From: Gigaspora margarita | Lineage: Eukaryota; Glomeromycota; Glomeromycetes; Diversisporales; Gigasporaceae | Assembly: GCA_009809945.1 (NCBI GenBank) | Contig: WTPW01000344.1 | Coordinates: forward strand, 131,135-195,134 | Length of the DNA stretch: 64,000 nucleotides | Direction: 5' to 3' | In this document: positions 1 to 11,187 of the stretch, in pieces | Layout: each line of letters starts with the position of its first letter | Position numbering within the stretch: the stretch's first letter is position 1 | The notes under the pieces: model-generated | Databases searched by the model: none | What the model was told of the DNA's origin: nothing | What the model saw: the letters and a program-made list of their open reading frames with translations, nothing else | Translations under genes and position numbers: made by a program

Positions 1-156
1 GTATCGCCATTATCCCCTATTTTCTCTGAGTCGTCGATTCCAAATTTTTCTCCAGAAACGGCGATTCCAGGTTTTCTGGCCGGCACAACCAAATTGAGCA
101 ATATCCGAGGTCATGTACGCACATGCCTGCCATCAGGTCACGTTTTCAAACTCACA
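1..156 (-). repeat. 3' LTR, partial
   Basis: This stretch matches 3160-3315 over its whole length with scattered substitutions. The similarity stops at base 156 (ctcaca). On the minus strand this is the TGTGAG start of the LTR, directly after the purine tract at 157-168. Confidence 0.7.
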
Positions 157-168
157 TTTCTCCCCGGC
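157..168 (-). promoter_or_regulatory. Polypurine tract
   Basis: Minus strand reads GCCGGGGAGAAA immediately before the TGTGAG of the 3' LTR. This is the expected site for plus-strand priming and it fixes the element's orientation. Confidence 0.6.
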
Positions 169-264
169 TTATTTTATACCTACCAGGTATAAAAATTCGT
201 ATGGAGTATAGTGTCGAGGGCGAGGGTTAGAGCTTCGTTGCTTAGTCGGAGGTTAATCAAGATT

Positions 265-1413
265 TTATCGATCCGGTTGGGACAGTCGAATGATGATCAG
301 CGCGGACATACAGCCTAAAGACTTCATTAGGCAACTGATCATGCGCATGATAGGGACCTTGCTATTTTGGTTCACCCCTGTGACCGTCGATTGCAGCATT
401 GTGTAATAGGAGATGGGGTATGATCTGATTATCGTATNGAANNCTTCTTTTNGCANGGGCTTTCCTCCTGNATCGAAGGTTCNAGTAAATGACNATCNTA
501 TTGGTAAGTATCGAAGAGTTCCTATTTCATTGTAGATAATTCTCTTGAATTCGATTATTTTTTTCATCCAACATTCGTGGGCTTTTCTAAGACCTTCTAG
601 GGCAGGCGCTTGGTGTTCGTCGTTTTCATTACGAATTCCAGATATCTTTTTGTCACACTGTTCAAGGTTATTTATTCCATCGGCATCACCCATATCTGTA
701 GATTCTTGATAATGGATGGATGCCTTACGTTCGTCCATTTCGAATCCAATTCCAACTTCATCGCAATATTCGGGGCCTTCCGCTTCTTTATCAAGGATTG
801 GTTCAGTAGGCCTTTCATCATCTTTGGATGCTTCATGTTCATCTTTTTCGACTTCTATTCCACGTTGACAGAAATGTTTGAGATTCTTTATTCCACTGGT
901 AGTTCCAACATCAAGTACTTCTTCAGTAAGTTCGATTTCAGTGTATCTCTTCATGATATTGGCTTGTACAGCGATGGAATCAGACCTTTCTAAGTCGTTC
1001 AGGTTGTAGTCCTCTTTATCTTGTCTTTCACCTTTGATATCCTTTTTTAGAAATTCGTTTACCTTCCTTTTCCACCTTTCACAGGCATAATATAAGTCAC
1101 AATATTCATCCTTTTCGACTCTGGTCCTGTTTCGCACGCGATAATCAAGGTGGTGCGCTTCATAAAAATGATTCATGTTTACTGTTGCTTGGTAATCACT
1201 GAATGCCTCATGTTTGTTCATTTCAAATCCAATTTCACTGGCTTCAGATTTATCTTCTTCAATTCCGTTTTCATAGCTACCATCAAGGCCGAATGTTTCT
1301 TTATCGAGCTCCATATTAGCAGGATTTTGATAGTAAGTGGATGTCATATTTTTTGCTCTTTTCAATTCTTCCTCCGGTTTCACATCTGAGGTTTCTTCCC
1401 TTTCTTGGGTCAC
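265..1413 (-). pseudogene. SLR-like coding sequence carried inside the LTR element
   Basis: A 382-codon frame that I read as degenerate Sel1-like repeats. Recognisable pieces include EKDEHEAS, GIGFEMDERKASIHYQ and MGDADGINNLEQC, which parallel the SLR unit (YYQKSAEMGDADGT.NVG.CY..GIGVEKDEHKAF) of the gene at 12762-13964. The spacing is irregular and the helix pattern is worn, so it is unlikely to fold as a normal SLR solenoid. Several Ns at 437-496 blur the C-terminal part. It lies in the sense orientation of the retroelement, downstream of the gag-like segment, which suggests captured host coding sequence. Alternatively it is an old host gene flanked by two LTR insertions. Confidence 0.5.
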
Positions 1414-1500
1414 TCTCCTGGATGGTGCGTCGTAGATGGTAGGGTACGGATGACTTTCTCCTTCTCTTTTTGGTTTTCTTTCTTCATTGGGCCAACTTTT

Positions 1501-1968
1501 TCAGGTCAGTATTATCGGCGTTTCCTTTCTAAAGTCTTTCATCTGGTATTCAAAATTTATTTCTGCAGACTCTTGGTGAAACTCATCTGCTTCGTATTTG
1601 GCCTTTCCAATCTCTATTTCTTTAGGTTTATTAGTGTGGTCCGTCTTCTTCTCTTCTTTTTTTCTCTGTAGGGTGCCTTCGATTTTATTCTCAGATTTAA
1701 GCTTGGGCTCTTCAGGTCTGCCAAGTTCGGATATCCAAGCATCCAAGACTTCAAAGTAACTGTCGATTAGATTTGCCAGAGCTATCTCAGGACCTGATTT
1801 AATGCTTTTCTCTTGCTTCCATTCTTCTTTTTCTTTGGTTTTGTTTTCAACACCATCTTTGCCTAGAACTTTCAGGTCGTAATATGATTCAAGGACTTTG
1901 GTGATCATTACGCTTTTTCGATGCTTATTCCAGGGCCCAATTGAACAAGATTCGGTGTTCAGTGCCAA
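1501..1968 (-). CDS. Hypothetical charged protein inside the LTR element
   Basis: A 155-codon frame rich in Lys and Glu, with a possible coiled-coil stretch (KTKEKEEWKQEK; KKEEKKTDHTNKPKE). It sits between the gag-like and SLR-like frames on the same strand. Near its end, ADEFHQESAEINFEYQ faintly recalls the SLR pattern, so it may be the upstream part of the same broken reading frame. No family is recognised. Confidence 0.3.
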   Translation of the reverse strand: MALNTESCSIGPWNKHRKSVMITKVLESYYDLKVLGKDGVENKTKEKEEWKQEKSIKSGPEIALANLIDSYFEVLDAWISELGRPEEPKLKSENKIEGTLQRKKEEKKTDHTNKPKEIEIGKAKYEADEFHQESAEINFEYQMKDFRKETPIILT

Positions 1969-2118
1969 CGTGTTACTTCTGGGGGTAACTTCGGAAGGTT
2001 TAATATCTGAAAAATCGACACTCAGGTATATTATTTCTTCGTCTTAGATCTTTTTGGAGTTTTCTTGGAAATGGCTAGAACGAGGGTTGTCGCAGGCATG
2101 CACATTGATATGAGGCGG

Positions 2119-2406
2119 TCAGTCTACGATGTCACCTGCATCTTCTTTATTATTTATGGCCACATCCTCTAATAAACCCAACACAAATTCCAGTATCCAG
2201 GGAATTTGTTTTACGCCAATGTCTAGGATACCAAATGTATCGATTATTGTTTTTTGGACTTCTGCTACTTGTCTATCGGTAAGGGATTCTAATAGTGTAC
2301 TGCATTTCCATTGTAACGCCCTCACCTTCGGACATTTACTAATTATATACCCATTTATCTTACAATATGTACACCATGCTTTCTTTGGGGAATTACTTCG
2401 GATCAA
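2119..2406 (-). pseudogene. Gag-like fragment with altered zinc knuckle
   Basis: A 95-codon frame beginning shortly after the putative 5' leader. It contains CTYCKINGYIISKC, which has CCHC spacing (C-x2-C-x4-H-x4-C) except that the His is Tyr. Gag knuckles bind the element RNA, and loss of the His should weaken zinc binding. No protease, RT or integrase follows. It is read as a decayed gag from the retroelement. Confidence 0.45.
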
Positions 2407-2821
2407 TTCTCTTCAAAATTTCTTTGGAGAAATTCGTGGTTGGGTCTCTTCTTTTTGTGGTCAGTTTTCAGCTTTTCCGAATCCTTGGTTTATGCGATGG
2501 GTTCCTTCCTTATTATAAGTATTCCTTTTCATTTATTTATCTTTATTTCTTTCTTTGTTTTGTTGATCTTCTCTATCAATAACTCTAGCTGGTACGTTGG
2601 CTTCGACCATAGGAACGCTTCTGGATCCATTACGTCGGTCCAGGCAAGTATTACTTCACTTTGCTTATGGTACTGGTTCCTTCGTTAGGTTAATTTCTTT
2701 TCTTCTTTCGGATCTCACAGTCACTGCCAAAATGAGAACCCTAAAACCGGCGGGTCTATCGATGGGTTGGTTTATGGTTTGTGTAACTGAAGTTTAGGTT
2801 ACGTTGTGGTCGAAAAAGGCA

Positions 2822-3315
2822 TGTTAGATTTGGCTGAGTGGTTAGGCAGGGTTTCGGGATAGTTTATACAAAATACTCAGGTTTATAGTAGAACGATAAA
2901 TGTATAAGTTTTTATGTATCAAATATGTACTTGTATTATTTATTAAAGACAAATAAAGGAATGTTTACAATAGCATATATGTGGTTTATTATATGTGAGT
3001 TATTAAGCAAAGTGGGAATCGAATGTCGTTCCCAGGGGGCCAAAAGGCCTTTATTTATAATCATTATTTTATTCCCAAGAACTACCATTACTACCGAAAT
3101 CTCCTATAAACCCCAAAAGGCTCTTATTGTCGAAAACCTCTAAAAGTCCAACAATGATAGTATCGCCATTATCCCCTATTTTCTCCGAGTCATCGATTCC
3201 AAATTTTCCTCCAGAAACGGCGATTCCGGGTTTTCTGGCCGGCACAAACTAATTGAGAAATATCGGAGGTCATGTACGCACGTGCCTGCCATCCGGTCAC
3301 GTTTCCGAACTCACA
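2822..3315 (-). repeat. 5' LTR (left boundary uncertain)
   Basis: Bases 3160-3315 match the partial LTR at 1-156. The remainder to about 2822 is inferred, because the other copy leaves the window. On the minus strand it starts TGTGAG and has a TATA-like box. A tRNA-like stretch lies at 2829-2849 near the possible LTR end. Confidence 0.45.
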
Positions 3316-3348
3316 ACGTATAAAGTTCTTTTTCTCAGATGAATGCAT

Positions 3349-3356
<8 letters not shown>

Positions 3357-3379
<23 letters not shown>

Positions 3380-3382
3380 ATT
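3357..3382. repeat. (TTTA)n microsatellite
   Basis: Six or so TTTA units just outside the right LTR. Confidence 0.85.
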
Positions 3383-3732
3383 TTTTGCTCCTCTCTTTCG
3401 TAAGAGCAATATAATGTTAACTACTGAATCAAATTTATCTGACCTAATTAGCAACTCAACTAGAATTCCTAGACTAAATTTTAAAATGAAGTCAATTCGT
3501 TATAATAGATTTATCACTTTAAAAATGGGTTGTTCATTTTATATGTTCGTTTCATTTGCTGTCTCCACCCTCTTTTCCGAGAGTCCTGGAAAGTGATGTT
3601 AACTGAAAATTAACTTTGACGGCTTTATTGCTATAAATTTTTTACACGAACAAGGTCATATGCTTGAATTCAATTCATCAAGTTAAATTTGGCACAGCCG
3701 TACCAAAATTACACGAATTCAGAATTAAATAA

Positions 3733-3861
3733 AAATATTCCCAATTTTACCATGAAGGAGGCCAAATTTTTCTTTTGCATTTAAGAAAATTAGCCAAATA
3801 TTCCCAATTTAACCATGAAGGTGGCCAAATTTTTCTTTTGCATTTAAGAAAATTAGCCAAA
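3733..3861. repeat. Tandem repeat, 63-bp unit, two copies
   Basis: The unit runs from tattcccaatttaaccatgaagg to gaaaattagccaaa and is repeated at an offset of exactly 63 bases with only a few differences. Confidence 0.85.
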
Positions 3862-3969
3862 TTATAATTTATCGGTCTAAACTAAGTTAATGCAGGCACA
3901 GCGTTTTTTTATAGTAGTGGTTATTTTTAACAGCTGTCTATTTTGTTTAGTGCGTCAGGGGTCGAGTGT

Positions 3970-4103
3970 AACTTGAGTTTGCATAAGGAGAACATCTTCC
4001 TGCCTTGTGGACACAAAGTATAACTTCCAATAATATATATAATCAGAAATTTTACATTGCATCCGTAAGGCAGGGAGATGCTCTCCTTATGCAAACTCAA
4101 GTT
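3970..4103. repeat. Inverted repeat, 37-bp arms
   Basis: The left arm 3970-4006 (aacttgagtttgcataagg..) pairs with 4067-4103 (..ccttatgcaaactcaagtt) across a 60-base spacer. No coding is seen. Confidence 0.8.
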
Positions 4104-4440
4104 TCGGACGTGCACTTATTTGTGCGAGTGATACAAACCCAAAAGGGAATTAGCCAATCGGAGAACGTAAAATGTGATTATCCGGATCAGCCCAACACGT
4201 GAGCACAGCGAAGAAAACTACAAAAAAAGAGAAAATACATGAAAAAGAGTGCTTAAACCTGTCTTGGGGCACTAATTGAAAATGACGTGAATGAAATTTT
4301 ACATATAGAAACTGATTATTTATTTATATAGCCCCTAACACTAACGCCCTAACACTAAATTTTTAATTTCACGAACTTAGTTCATTTTTACGTTGAATTT
4401 CCTTTTGGGGTTGTGTCACTCGCAAAAATAAGTACTCCGC
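4104..4440. mobile_element. MITE-like element with 45-bp inverted termini
   Basis: Left end tcggacgtgcacttattt..gtgatacaaacccaaaagg is the inverse of right end ccttttggggttgtgtcactcgc..agtactccgc (4396-4440). It directly abuts the previous inverted repeat. No clear target duplication is seen. Confidence 0.5.
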
Positions 4441-5617
4441 ATTGTTAAAAATCGAAAAAACTATGGCTGTTTTTTATGGCCGTCCTGGATGTGATTGGTT
4501 GCTATTCTATTTTTAGAGCGCTATATTTTACAAAGATTTGATTTTTCAAATCTAAAAATTTCATTATTTTATTAAGCTAATGTATAATATAGTAATGTGA
4601 ACTATTCAAATCTGTATTCTTATCGGACTGACTATATAATTTACGTAGCTTTATAGTTGATCGGCAAATTTGCATAGATAATTCGTATAGTTTTAATACT
4701 ATCTACTGTTAACTATAGTTTGTAACATGCATACGAATTGTACCAGGGATGTTATGTGGTCCAGCCTTAGATCAATGGGCCACATTAGTCTTAAGACCAG
4801 TCTGAACTCAAAAAAAATTGATCTTCCAGTCTGGGCCGGTCTGGACTAACCAAACAGAACCAGACTGGACTATTAACATAGATTGTACAATACGGATTTA
4901 ATACGATCAATATGGTATGTTTTTTAGAATAGATATTATTTTGCACTCCATACCAGACCGATAAGGTCACTCATTACCATAATTGTATTCATCACGCTAT
5001 TGAATAGATGATATCAATTCGCAAGACTTAAATTCAATAGTGGTGTAGATTCAATAGTTTATCCGTATAGTTTTAATAGTTGACTAATTTTTTACCGTCA
5101 ACTATAGTATCTATAGTTCGAGTTACAAACACAGCTAACGAGTAGTTAACTAAACTATAGTCTGAGAAATTGATCTGCAATATGCTGTATATAATACGAA
5201 CCGATATTTTTGATTGGAAAACGTCGAACGGTGATTTTCCTAGCAAACTACCCATATGGGTTCGGAAGTGCCGGCGATTATCTGATTGCAAATTTTTTGT
5301 GCTTTTTTTTGAAGGGCAAATATTTGCCACATAACTTTATTAGTTACGCCACAGACCTTTATTACGTATTTATACTTGCCAAATTAATAAGTACCACGAT
5401 CTAGGAGTACATATCAAACACTACCAAGAAGTGTACATAATGAACAAACCTAAATACTATCCTTTTTGGATCTAATTTGTGCATCTTGGTCTAAAAGGGT
5501 CGTTTTTCATGTCTTCTGAATACACATCGTAATGAATATTTATTTGCCAATTCTATTTTCTTACCATAAACTGATTATTGTGATTCCTTTAATCTCTTTC
5601 TCCACGAATCTACAACT
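4441..5617. other. AT-rich intergenic upstream of the glycosyltransferase gene
   Basis: No gene is visible. Two related segments (about 4680-4740 and 5058-5125), each with cgtatagttttaat followed by ctatagtt words, suggest a diverged dispersed repeat. Short GGTCTGGACT-type words occur at 4800-4870. The last few hundred bases should contain the promoter of the gene at 5618. Confidence 0.5.
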
Positions 5618-7420
5618 ATGGTTTACTCTATATTAAACAAACAACGAACAAATCTAACTTTGCCATATCGAAAAATTATTAAAAATCAATTTATTTTTGA
5701 ATTTTTGTTATTAACATTTTTAATTTTGATATTATTATTTGTTAATGCAAATAGATCTTATATCAAACCAATTTCCTCTCAGATTCAAAAAGTCAATGCA
5801 CATATCAGTAATATTAACTATATTATATTTGTCGTTGACGATGATCAGCATGCAAAAAGTTTACAACCTATTTATTGTAATCTGCATAGGAAAGAAGAAA
5901 ATGTATATACACATGTAATAGTTACTGGTCGTGGAATAAGCGGTACAGATTTAATAAAATCTAATTCACTATTGCCAAATTGTGATGCACCTGTATATGA
6001 TTTAGAGCTTCAAAAAGGCAATAAAAATATCTTAAAGTCGGTTATCATAGAAATAAGTGATATTTTGGAACAAATTCGACCGGATGTTTTGATATATATA
6101 AATGATCATAAAAACGAAGCAATGCGTGGTGTTGATGCCGCACTAGTTGCTGTTTCTCAGAAGAATAGTACCACTACAAAAATTTCAATACCTATTGAAC
6201 ACACAAAACATTTGATGTGGTTATCTGATTTATCTATAGAAGCGCTTAAAAGTGTGTATTGTCATTAATCATTATTTTTTTTTTCTTTAATTGTTTTTTT
6301 TAATTTTTTCTGTCCTTTATGTCTTAACTATCTAACCTATTATATCACAGACTGGAACACTCCAAACATTCAATTAAAAGTAATTACTCAAGATCGTCCT
6401 CAATCTTTATCACGCCTTATACAATCTCTTAATTCGTCTATTTATTTTGGTGACAATGTACATCTCACCATAAACATAGATCGAAGCGCTGATCTTGTTA
6501 CTGTTAAATATTGTCAAACATTTGAATGGCCTTTTGGTCAAAAGAACATTCGATACCGCATAATTCAAGGTGGCTTGGTGACTGCCGTGTCGGGATCTTA
6601 TTATCCTAGTACCAATGATGATTATGCTATAATTTTAGAAGATGATATTGAAGTTTCTCCATTCTATTATATATGGGCAAAATATATTATTTTAAAATAT
6701 AGATATGGTATTGATCGAAATTTATTCGGTAGAATGTTTGGTATCAGCCTTTACAATATACGAATCAGTGAACTGAATATGACTGGTCGTCAACCGTTTA
6801 ATGCTACTAAGATTTTACAAGACACAAAATACCCTAATCAATCACCATATCTTAGTCAAGTACCTTGTAGTTGGGGTGCTTTATATTTCCCTGAAATATG
6901 GCGTGAATTTCATGATTATCTGAGTGCTAGATTAGCTGACGTTTCTGGTCCTAAACTACAGCGAATAGTAGTTCCAGAAAGCAGATCAGATCGATGGGGA
7001 CAGTCTTGGAAACGCTACATGATAGAGCTTATATACCTTCGAGGTTATGTGATGCTTTATCCTAATTATCAAAATCATATCAGCTTTTCCACTAATTATG
7101 CTGAAAAGGGTGTTCATTTTAAAAAAAAGAAGACCAGTAATGCCGAATTACTTGTTCCATTGATGAAAGAGGATATTCTATTGAAAGGGCTACCTGGAAA
7201 TCATTTACCAAATTTCAATGATTTACCAGCTTTAGACCTTTGGGGACATGTTATATCGCCAGAAAAATTAATTCAACGTGGGCGTGAACTTCATTCGGAA
7301 ATTTCGCGTTGTCCTCCTAGCGATATCGATAAACTTACTTATGACCCCCAAGACTTATTATGTGTGGATCCTTCAAATAATCTAACATTTGTGGAAAAAG
7401 TGCTTGCTAAAAACCAATAA
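5618..7420 (+). CDS. Type II membrane glycosyltransferase-like protein (GT-A / GT2-like)
   Basis: Two exons, 5618-6251 and 6351-7420, give a 567-residue protein. A short basic N-tail is followed by one membrane segment at about residues 25-43 (FEFLLLTFLILILLFV), so it is predicted as a signal-anchored Golgi or ER protein with a lumenal catalytic part. Residues 59-200 form a moderately conserved stem or accessory domain. The GT-A-like part begins near 213 (QLKVITQDRPQSLSRLIQSL). The metal/nucleotide-sugar motif EDD is at about 308-310 (IILEDDIEVSPF), and WGALYFPEIWREF follows. The spliced frame is open throughout. It is the best-preserved gene in the first 12 kb. Donor sugar and acceptor cannot be told from the sequence. 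The family assignment rests on the fold-type motifs. Confidence 0.8.
6252..6350 (+). other. Intron of the glycosyltransferase gene (99 nt)
   Basis: Donor GTGTGT, acceptor TATCACAG, with a CTAAC branch-like word in tatctaaccta. Of the three nearby GT choices only this one keeps the downstream frame (codon A|AC = Asn212). The in-frame TAA at 6267 lies in the intron. Confidence 0.8.
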
Positions 7421-7870
7421 TGGAATAAGATAATAAGATAATATAAAAATAAAAATAAAGTTTTTTTTTTATTTATTTGGGTTTATTTTTTTACCTTTTT
7501 TATTTTTTTTGTGTTATTTTTTTACCTTATTTATTTTTTTGTGAAATAGAAATATTTACTTTTGCTAATTTTTTTTTTTAAAAAAATTCAAACGTAATTC
7601 TAAATAAATTGCAAAAATTCTATCAAATCATTAAAAAAATTCAAACGTAATTCTAAAATAAATTACAAAAACTCTATATACTAGTTAAGGGATATGTTTT
7701 TTTTTTAATATTGATTTAATAGTCGATGAACCAAGCATTTTATTTATAGGTGCGTTATCTAAATTATTTTTGAAAAAAGGTATTTTTGGCAAACAATATA
7801 ATGTATTTTTAAAAAAAATTCGGCAATAATTCGACAAATATGACAATTATCAGACCCAGAACGAATTTTA

Positions 7871-8085
7871 CAGGAGGGTCCCCAAAATTCCGGGTTGGAT
7901 GTGACGGATCTAGGTCAGCATTTAGCTCAAGTTGTTAGCAGGTTCTATAGCGAAATTATCAGCTGGATTTGATTTCATTGTAAAATTTTTTCTGATCCTG
8001 TTCAAAATTGATCAATTCCGATCCAGCCGACCATGATTCTGATGCATTCCGACGTATTCCGTCCCGGAATTTTGGGACCCTCCTG
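7871..8085. mobile_element. MITE, TA target duplication, CAGGAGGGTCCC termini
   Basis: TA|CAGGAGGGTCCCCAAAAT at the left is mirrored by ATTTTGGGACCCTCCTG|TA at the right. The 215-bp element has no coding. CAG termini with TA duplication fit a pogo/Tigger- or mariner-mobilised MITE. Confidence 0.8.
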
Positions 8086-8737
8086 TATGAGTTGGCCCGG
8101 GACATGCCCTTTACAGGGGTTTAGAATCCCCTAGCGCACCCACAAAAATTGACCCTCCCGTGATTTTTGACCAATCAAATTTCAATACCAGGTGTAACGT
8201 AAACAATCGAAACGAACCATTTTTCTACAAAAAAAAACCAGAAATAACTTGAAATTTTAATTAAGAAACCACCTTCTGCGGTCTAATTAAAATTTTATGT
8301 ATCGCGCTATCTGAGCTGCCTCGCTGATCGATCTGCGCATACGCCGCAAAAAATTTTTATCGAATTCGATTTGCATTTATAAGATTTTTTTAAGTCCGCC
8401 GACTTTTGACTCCATAGTTAGGTGTATGTGTTGTACGTCAAAATCAAATTTTTGTGGTTTCCAACTGCAAAGAAATTCTAAATTGACTCAGTTGGTTAGA
8501 GAATTTCAAATTCCACTTAATAAGCGGATTTAAAAATAGCTTAAAATTTAGTAATTATCAGAATATTAAAACAGATGAAATTGAATTCTACGCATTTTGT
8601 CCTAGTTACAAGAATATTTATTTTTATTTCGTAATGCATTTGACAACTTACTAAATTTCTCGATGGCAAATCTTTTAATTGACGTCATAAACCCTTTATT
8701 TTATTATGCAAGAGCGCTCCTATTTTATTTGGGTGGC

Positions 8738-8992
8738 AATCATTTCACCGACAATCACTTCATAGACACCTCATTTCATCGACAAGTTCATTTTACCGAC
8801 AGTTTATTTCACCTAAGCTCATTTCGCCGACAAAGTAATTCTGGTCACTGTCGTTAGGGTCAGGGTAGAATTAGGGTTAAAGTAAGTGTGTTTTATAGAA
8901 AAAAACTTGTCAGTGAAATGAGCTTCGGTGAAATGCACTGTCGGTAATCGGTGAACTGTGGTGTCTGTGAAGTGATTGTCGGTGAAATAATA
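8738..8992. repeat. Hairpin made of TTTCaccGACA words
   Basis: The left arm is five to six diverged 15-17-bp words of the form CATTTCACCGACAAT. The right arm carries the inverse (ATTGTCGGTGAAATA) in matching order. The roughly 50-base centre contains agggtcagggtagaattaggg. Arms are about 110 bp. No coding. Confidence 0.8.
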
Positions 8993-9068
8993 CGGACTCA
9001 AATTTATTACTTATTTTTATAAGCAACAAATTTCTATAACTTATTATATAATCTTTAATGTTAATTCA

Positions 9069-9342
9069 TAAGGCGAGACCAACTGGATTCGGTGTTTTAC
9101 ATTACCCCCCCNNNNNNNNNNNNNNNNNNNNNNNNNNNNNNNNNNNNNNNNNNNNNNNNNNNNNNNNNNNNNNNNNNNNNNNNNNNNNNNNNNNNTTTTT
9201 CCGAATTGTTCCGTGACTGTAAAAATTTTCCGAAATAACCCGATGCCCTATATACATTTATCTAAATTTTTTTTACTATGAGGGAGAGGGGGGACTCTGG
9301 GGGGGGTAATGTAAAACACCGAATCCAGTTGGTCTCGCCTTA
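9069..9342. mobile_element. MITE family A, copy 1 (TA / GGCGAGACC termini)
   Basis: TA|AGGCGAGACCAACTGG ... CCAGTTGGTCTCGCCT|TA with about 43-bp perfect termini ending in a C-run/G-run. An 84-base N gap (9112-9195) lies inside. The interior has the family signature ctaaatttttttactatgaggga. Other copies are at 25985, 55132, 55788 and 60243. Confidence 0.9.
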
Positions 9343-11187
9343 ACATAAAAAAAGTGAAGTTTATTTAAAAAAAAAGAAGAAAATGTCCATTATCATAAAT
9401 AAATATTTACATTCATTAAATAATTTTTATAAGATATTTTCTTTGCAGTGAATAAATTACAGTATTAAGTTCGTTAAGTAGTTCCATAACATCTTTTTTC
9501 ATAAATAATATATTTTAAATTGTTAAATAAATCAAGATTATATACAATAATGATTATTAATTTTATGCTGTATCATAATAATTGACATAAACTAAGAAAT
9601 GACGCAGAACATCTACAGTTAATTTAGTTTGCATACGGATTTATGAGATAATAAGAATATCAGTTATATAACCAAAAATTATAGCATTGTGGTTTCAAGC
9701 TATAAGCGTGCAAGTTAGTTAACACATGAACAAGGGCACTGTGGCATGTCTGTGTCCACATGCCCCGAACCCTACTAGGGATAGATTGTCGATAAAACGA
9801 CTGTCAACGAAATCCACTAAAACCAGGTGAGTTGTCAGAGAAGTGGGCTGTTGGGAAGATGGGCTGTTAGGGAAATGGCTGTTGGTGAAATTGGTGACAG
9901 TAATATTGCTGTTAGTGAAAATCTACCAAATCTATTTTTGAGTAGAGTTAATGTTGTTTGTTATTAATGAGACCTATTTTCCAACTTCCAGCTGCTTCTG
10001 GTACCAGTCCTGCCTTCCACAATACAACACTAGGAAATCGCATTTATGTCGATGCCTGGTGTGTAATTATCGAAATGTTTAAGCTATTTATTTTGCAATA
10101 CATCTCTTGACTGAAACAACTTTGTATGTTCTACAAATTCCTACGTACAAATTTTTGTGGAAACAGGAAAAAAATTACTGACTAGTTTAAAGTTAAATTG
10201 ACTATTTAACGAGATATCTTGGATTTATTTTCGCTTTAAATTCCAAACTCTGTCCAAACATAAATTTCATTAATAATCTCAAGTCGTATACTGTATGATT
10301 TTTTTTATTTTTGATTTAATTTTATAAATGGCAATTATGTTATGGTGCTTGGGTTTTGTGGATTGCTAGTGAGTATATCTTTTATAATCGATGAATTAAG
10401 GAAACTATTTTACTTTGATTTTTATATTATTACTCTATATCAGATATCCTTAATTATTCTAATTATATAATTTACTATTACGCTATATCTTTAATTTATT
10501 CAAATATTTTATTCGACAAGTATTAAATGCTTTTTATTTAGTGGATACAATATGTATGGTAATTAAGTCAAGCATATTTATTATTATTCAATCACGCTTA
10601 ATACAGAATTTAATGAGCATGTATAAAATGATTTTTAATTTCTATAACTTTTAATAATTCACAAATATAATCTATTTAATGCTCAAGAAAAACTTTGTCA
10701 TCTTTTGCAAATAAGAATTTTCTTGATAAGTCTAAATTTGATTATGGTTATGGTATAAAGAAAGTTTTTTTAACTTTTTCGGTAAATATTTAATAAAATT
10801 GTAAAATTTTTAAAATTGATCTATTCATCCTCTCTTAATTCGGTCATTATTGTTTTAATTTTTCAATTCTTCACTAAAAAACTTTTTTAATTCTCGAATT
10901 GTCTTTTCATCATTATTTCTTAAATCTTGAATTTTTCATTAATAATATGGCTTACATCTTTGATGTTTTCATCTTCACTTTCCATTTTAATATTAGTGTG
11001 TTTTAATAAAGTTTCTGAAAGAAATGGCTTATCATTGATACAATCCCATTTATTATTTTTCAATTTTTGATTATGTCAAGAAATTCATCGATTTGAAATC
11101 TATAAAATCTAGATAATAAATGAATAAAAATATCATTATATTAGCATTATGTCAATCTTTTATGATATTAGCATTGTTTATGTTATT
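9343..11187. other. AT-rich intergenic, no gene recognised
   Basis: There are no convincing coding frames. 9785-9925 is a one-armed run of GACA-word units (ctgtcaacgaaat, gttgtcagagaag, ctgttggtgaaat) related to the hairpin at 8738. Confidence 0.6.

Larger units (their letters stand above)
1..3315 (-). mobile_element. LTR retroelement, minus orientation, cut by window start
   Basis: The first 156 bases recur at 3160-3315 as a near-identical direct repeat, and coding frames between them lie on the minus strand. In minus orientation the repeat begins TGTGAG, as an LTR should. A purine tract (GGGGAGAAA) abuts the left LTR start, as a polypurine tract should. A TATA-like TTATAAATAAAGG lies at about 3050-3063 inside the right LTR. 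The internal part has a degenerate gag knuckle and SLR-like coding but no reverse transcriptase that I can see, so the element looks non-autonomous. The outer end of the left LTR lies outside the window, so LTR length and target duplication cannot be read. Confidence 0.7.

Noticed and set aside
610-1671. Plus-strand frames of 79-127 codons over the SLR-like segment
   Set aside because: They are antisense shadows of the minus-strand repeats, with Phe/Ile-rich translations and no domain.
2995-3030. gggaatcgaatgtcgttccc as a tRNA T-arm
   Set aside because: The loop is 10 bases and no acceptor or anticodon arm is nearby. It is just a small hairpin in the LTR.
8855-8880. Interstitial telomere repeat (agggtcagggtagaattaggg)
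   Set aside because: No regular TTAGGG or related array. It is only the centre of a hairpin.
8738-9925. CRISPR-like array (short repeated GACA words)
   Set aside because: Units are diverged, contiguous and palindromic without unique spacers, in a eukaryotic setting.
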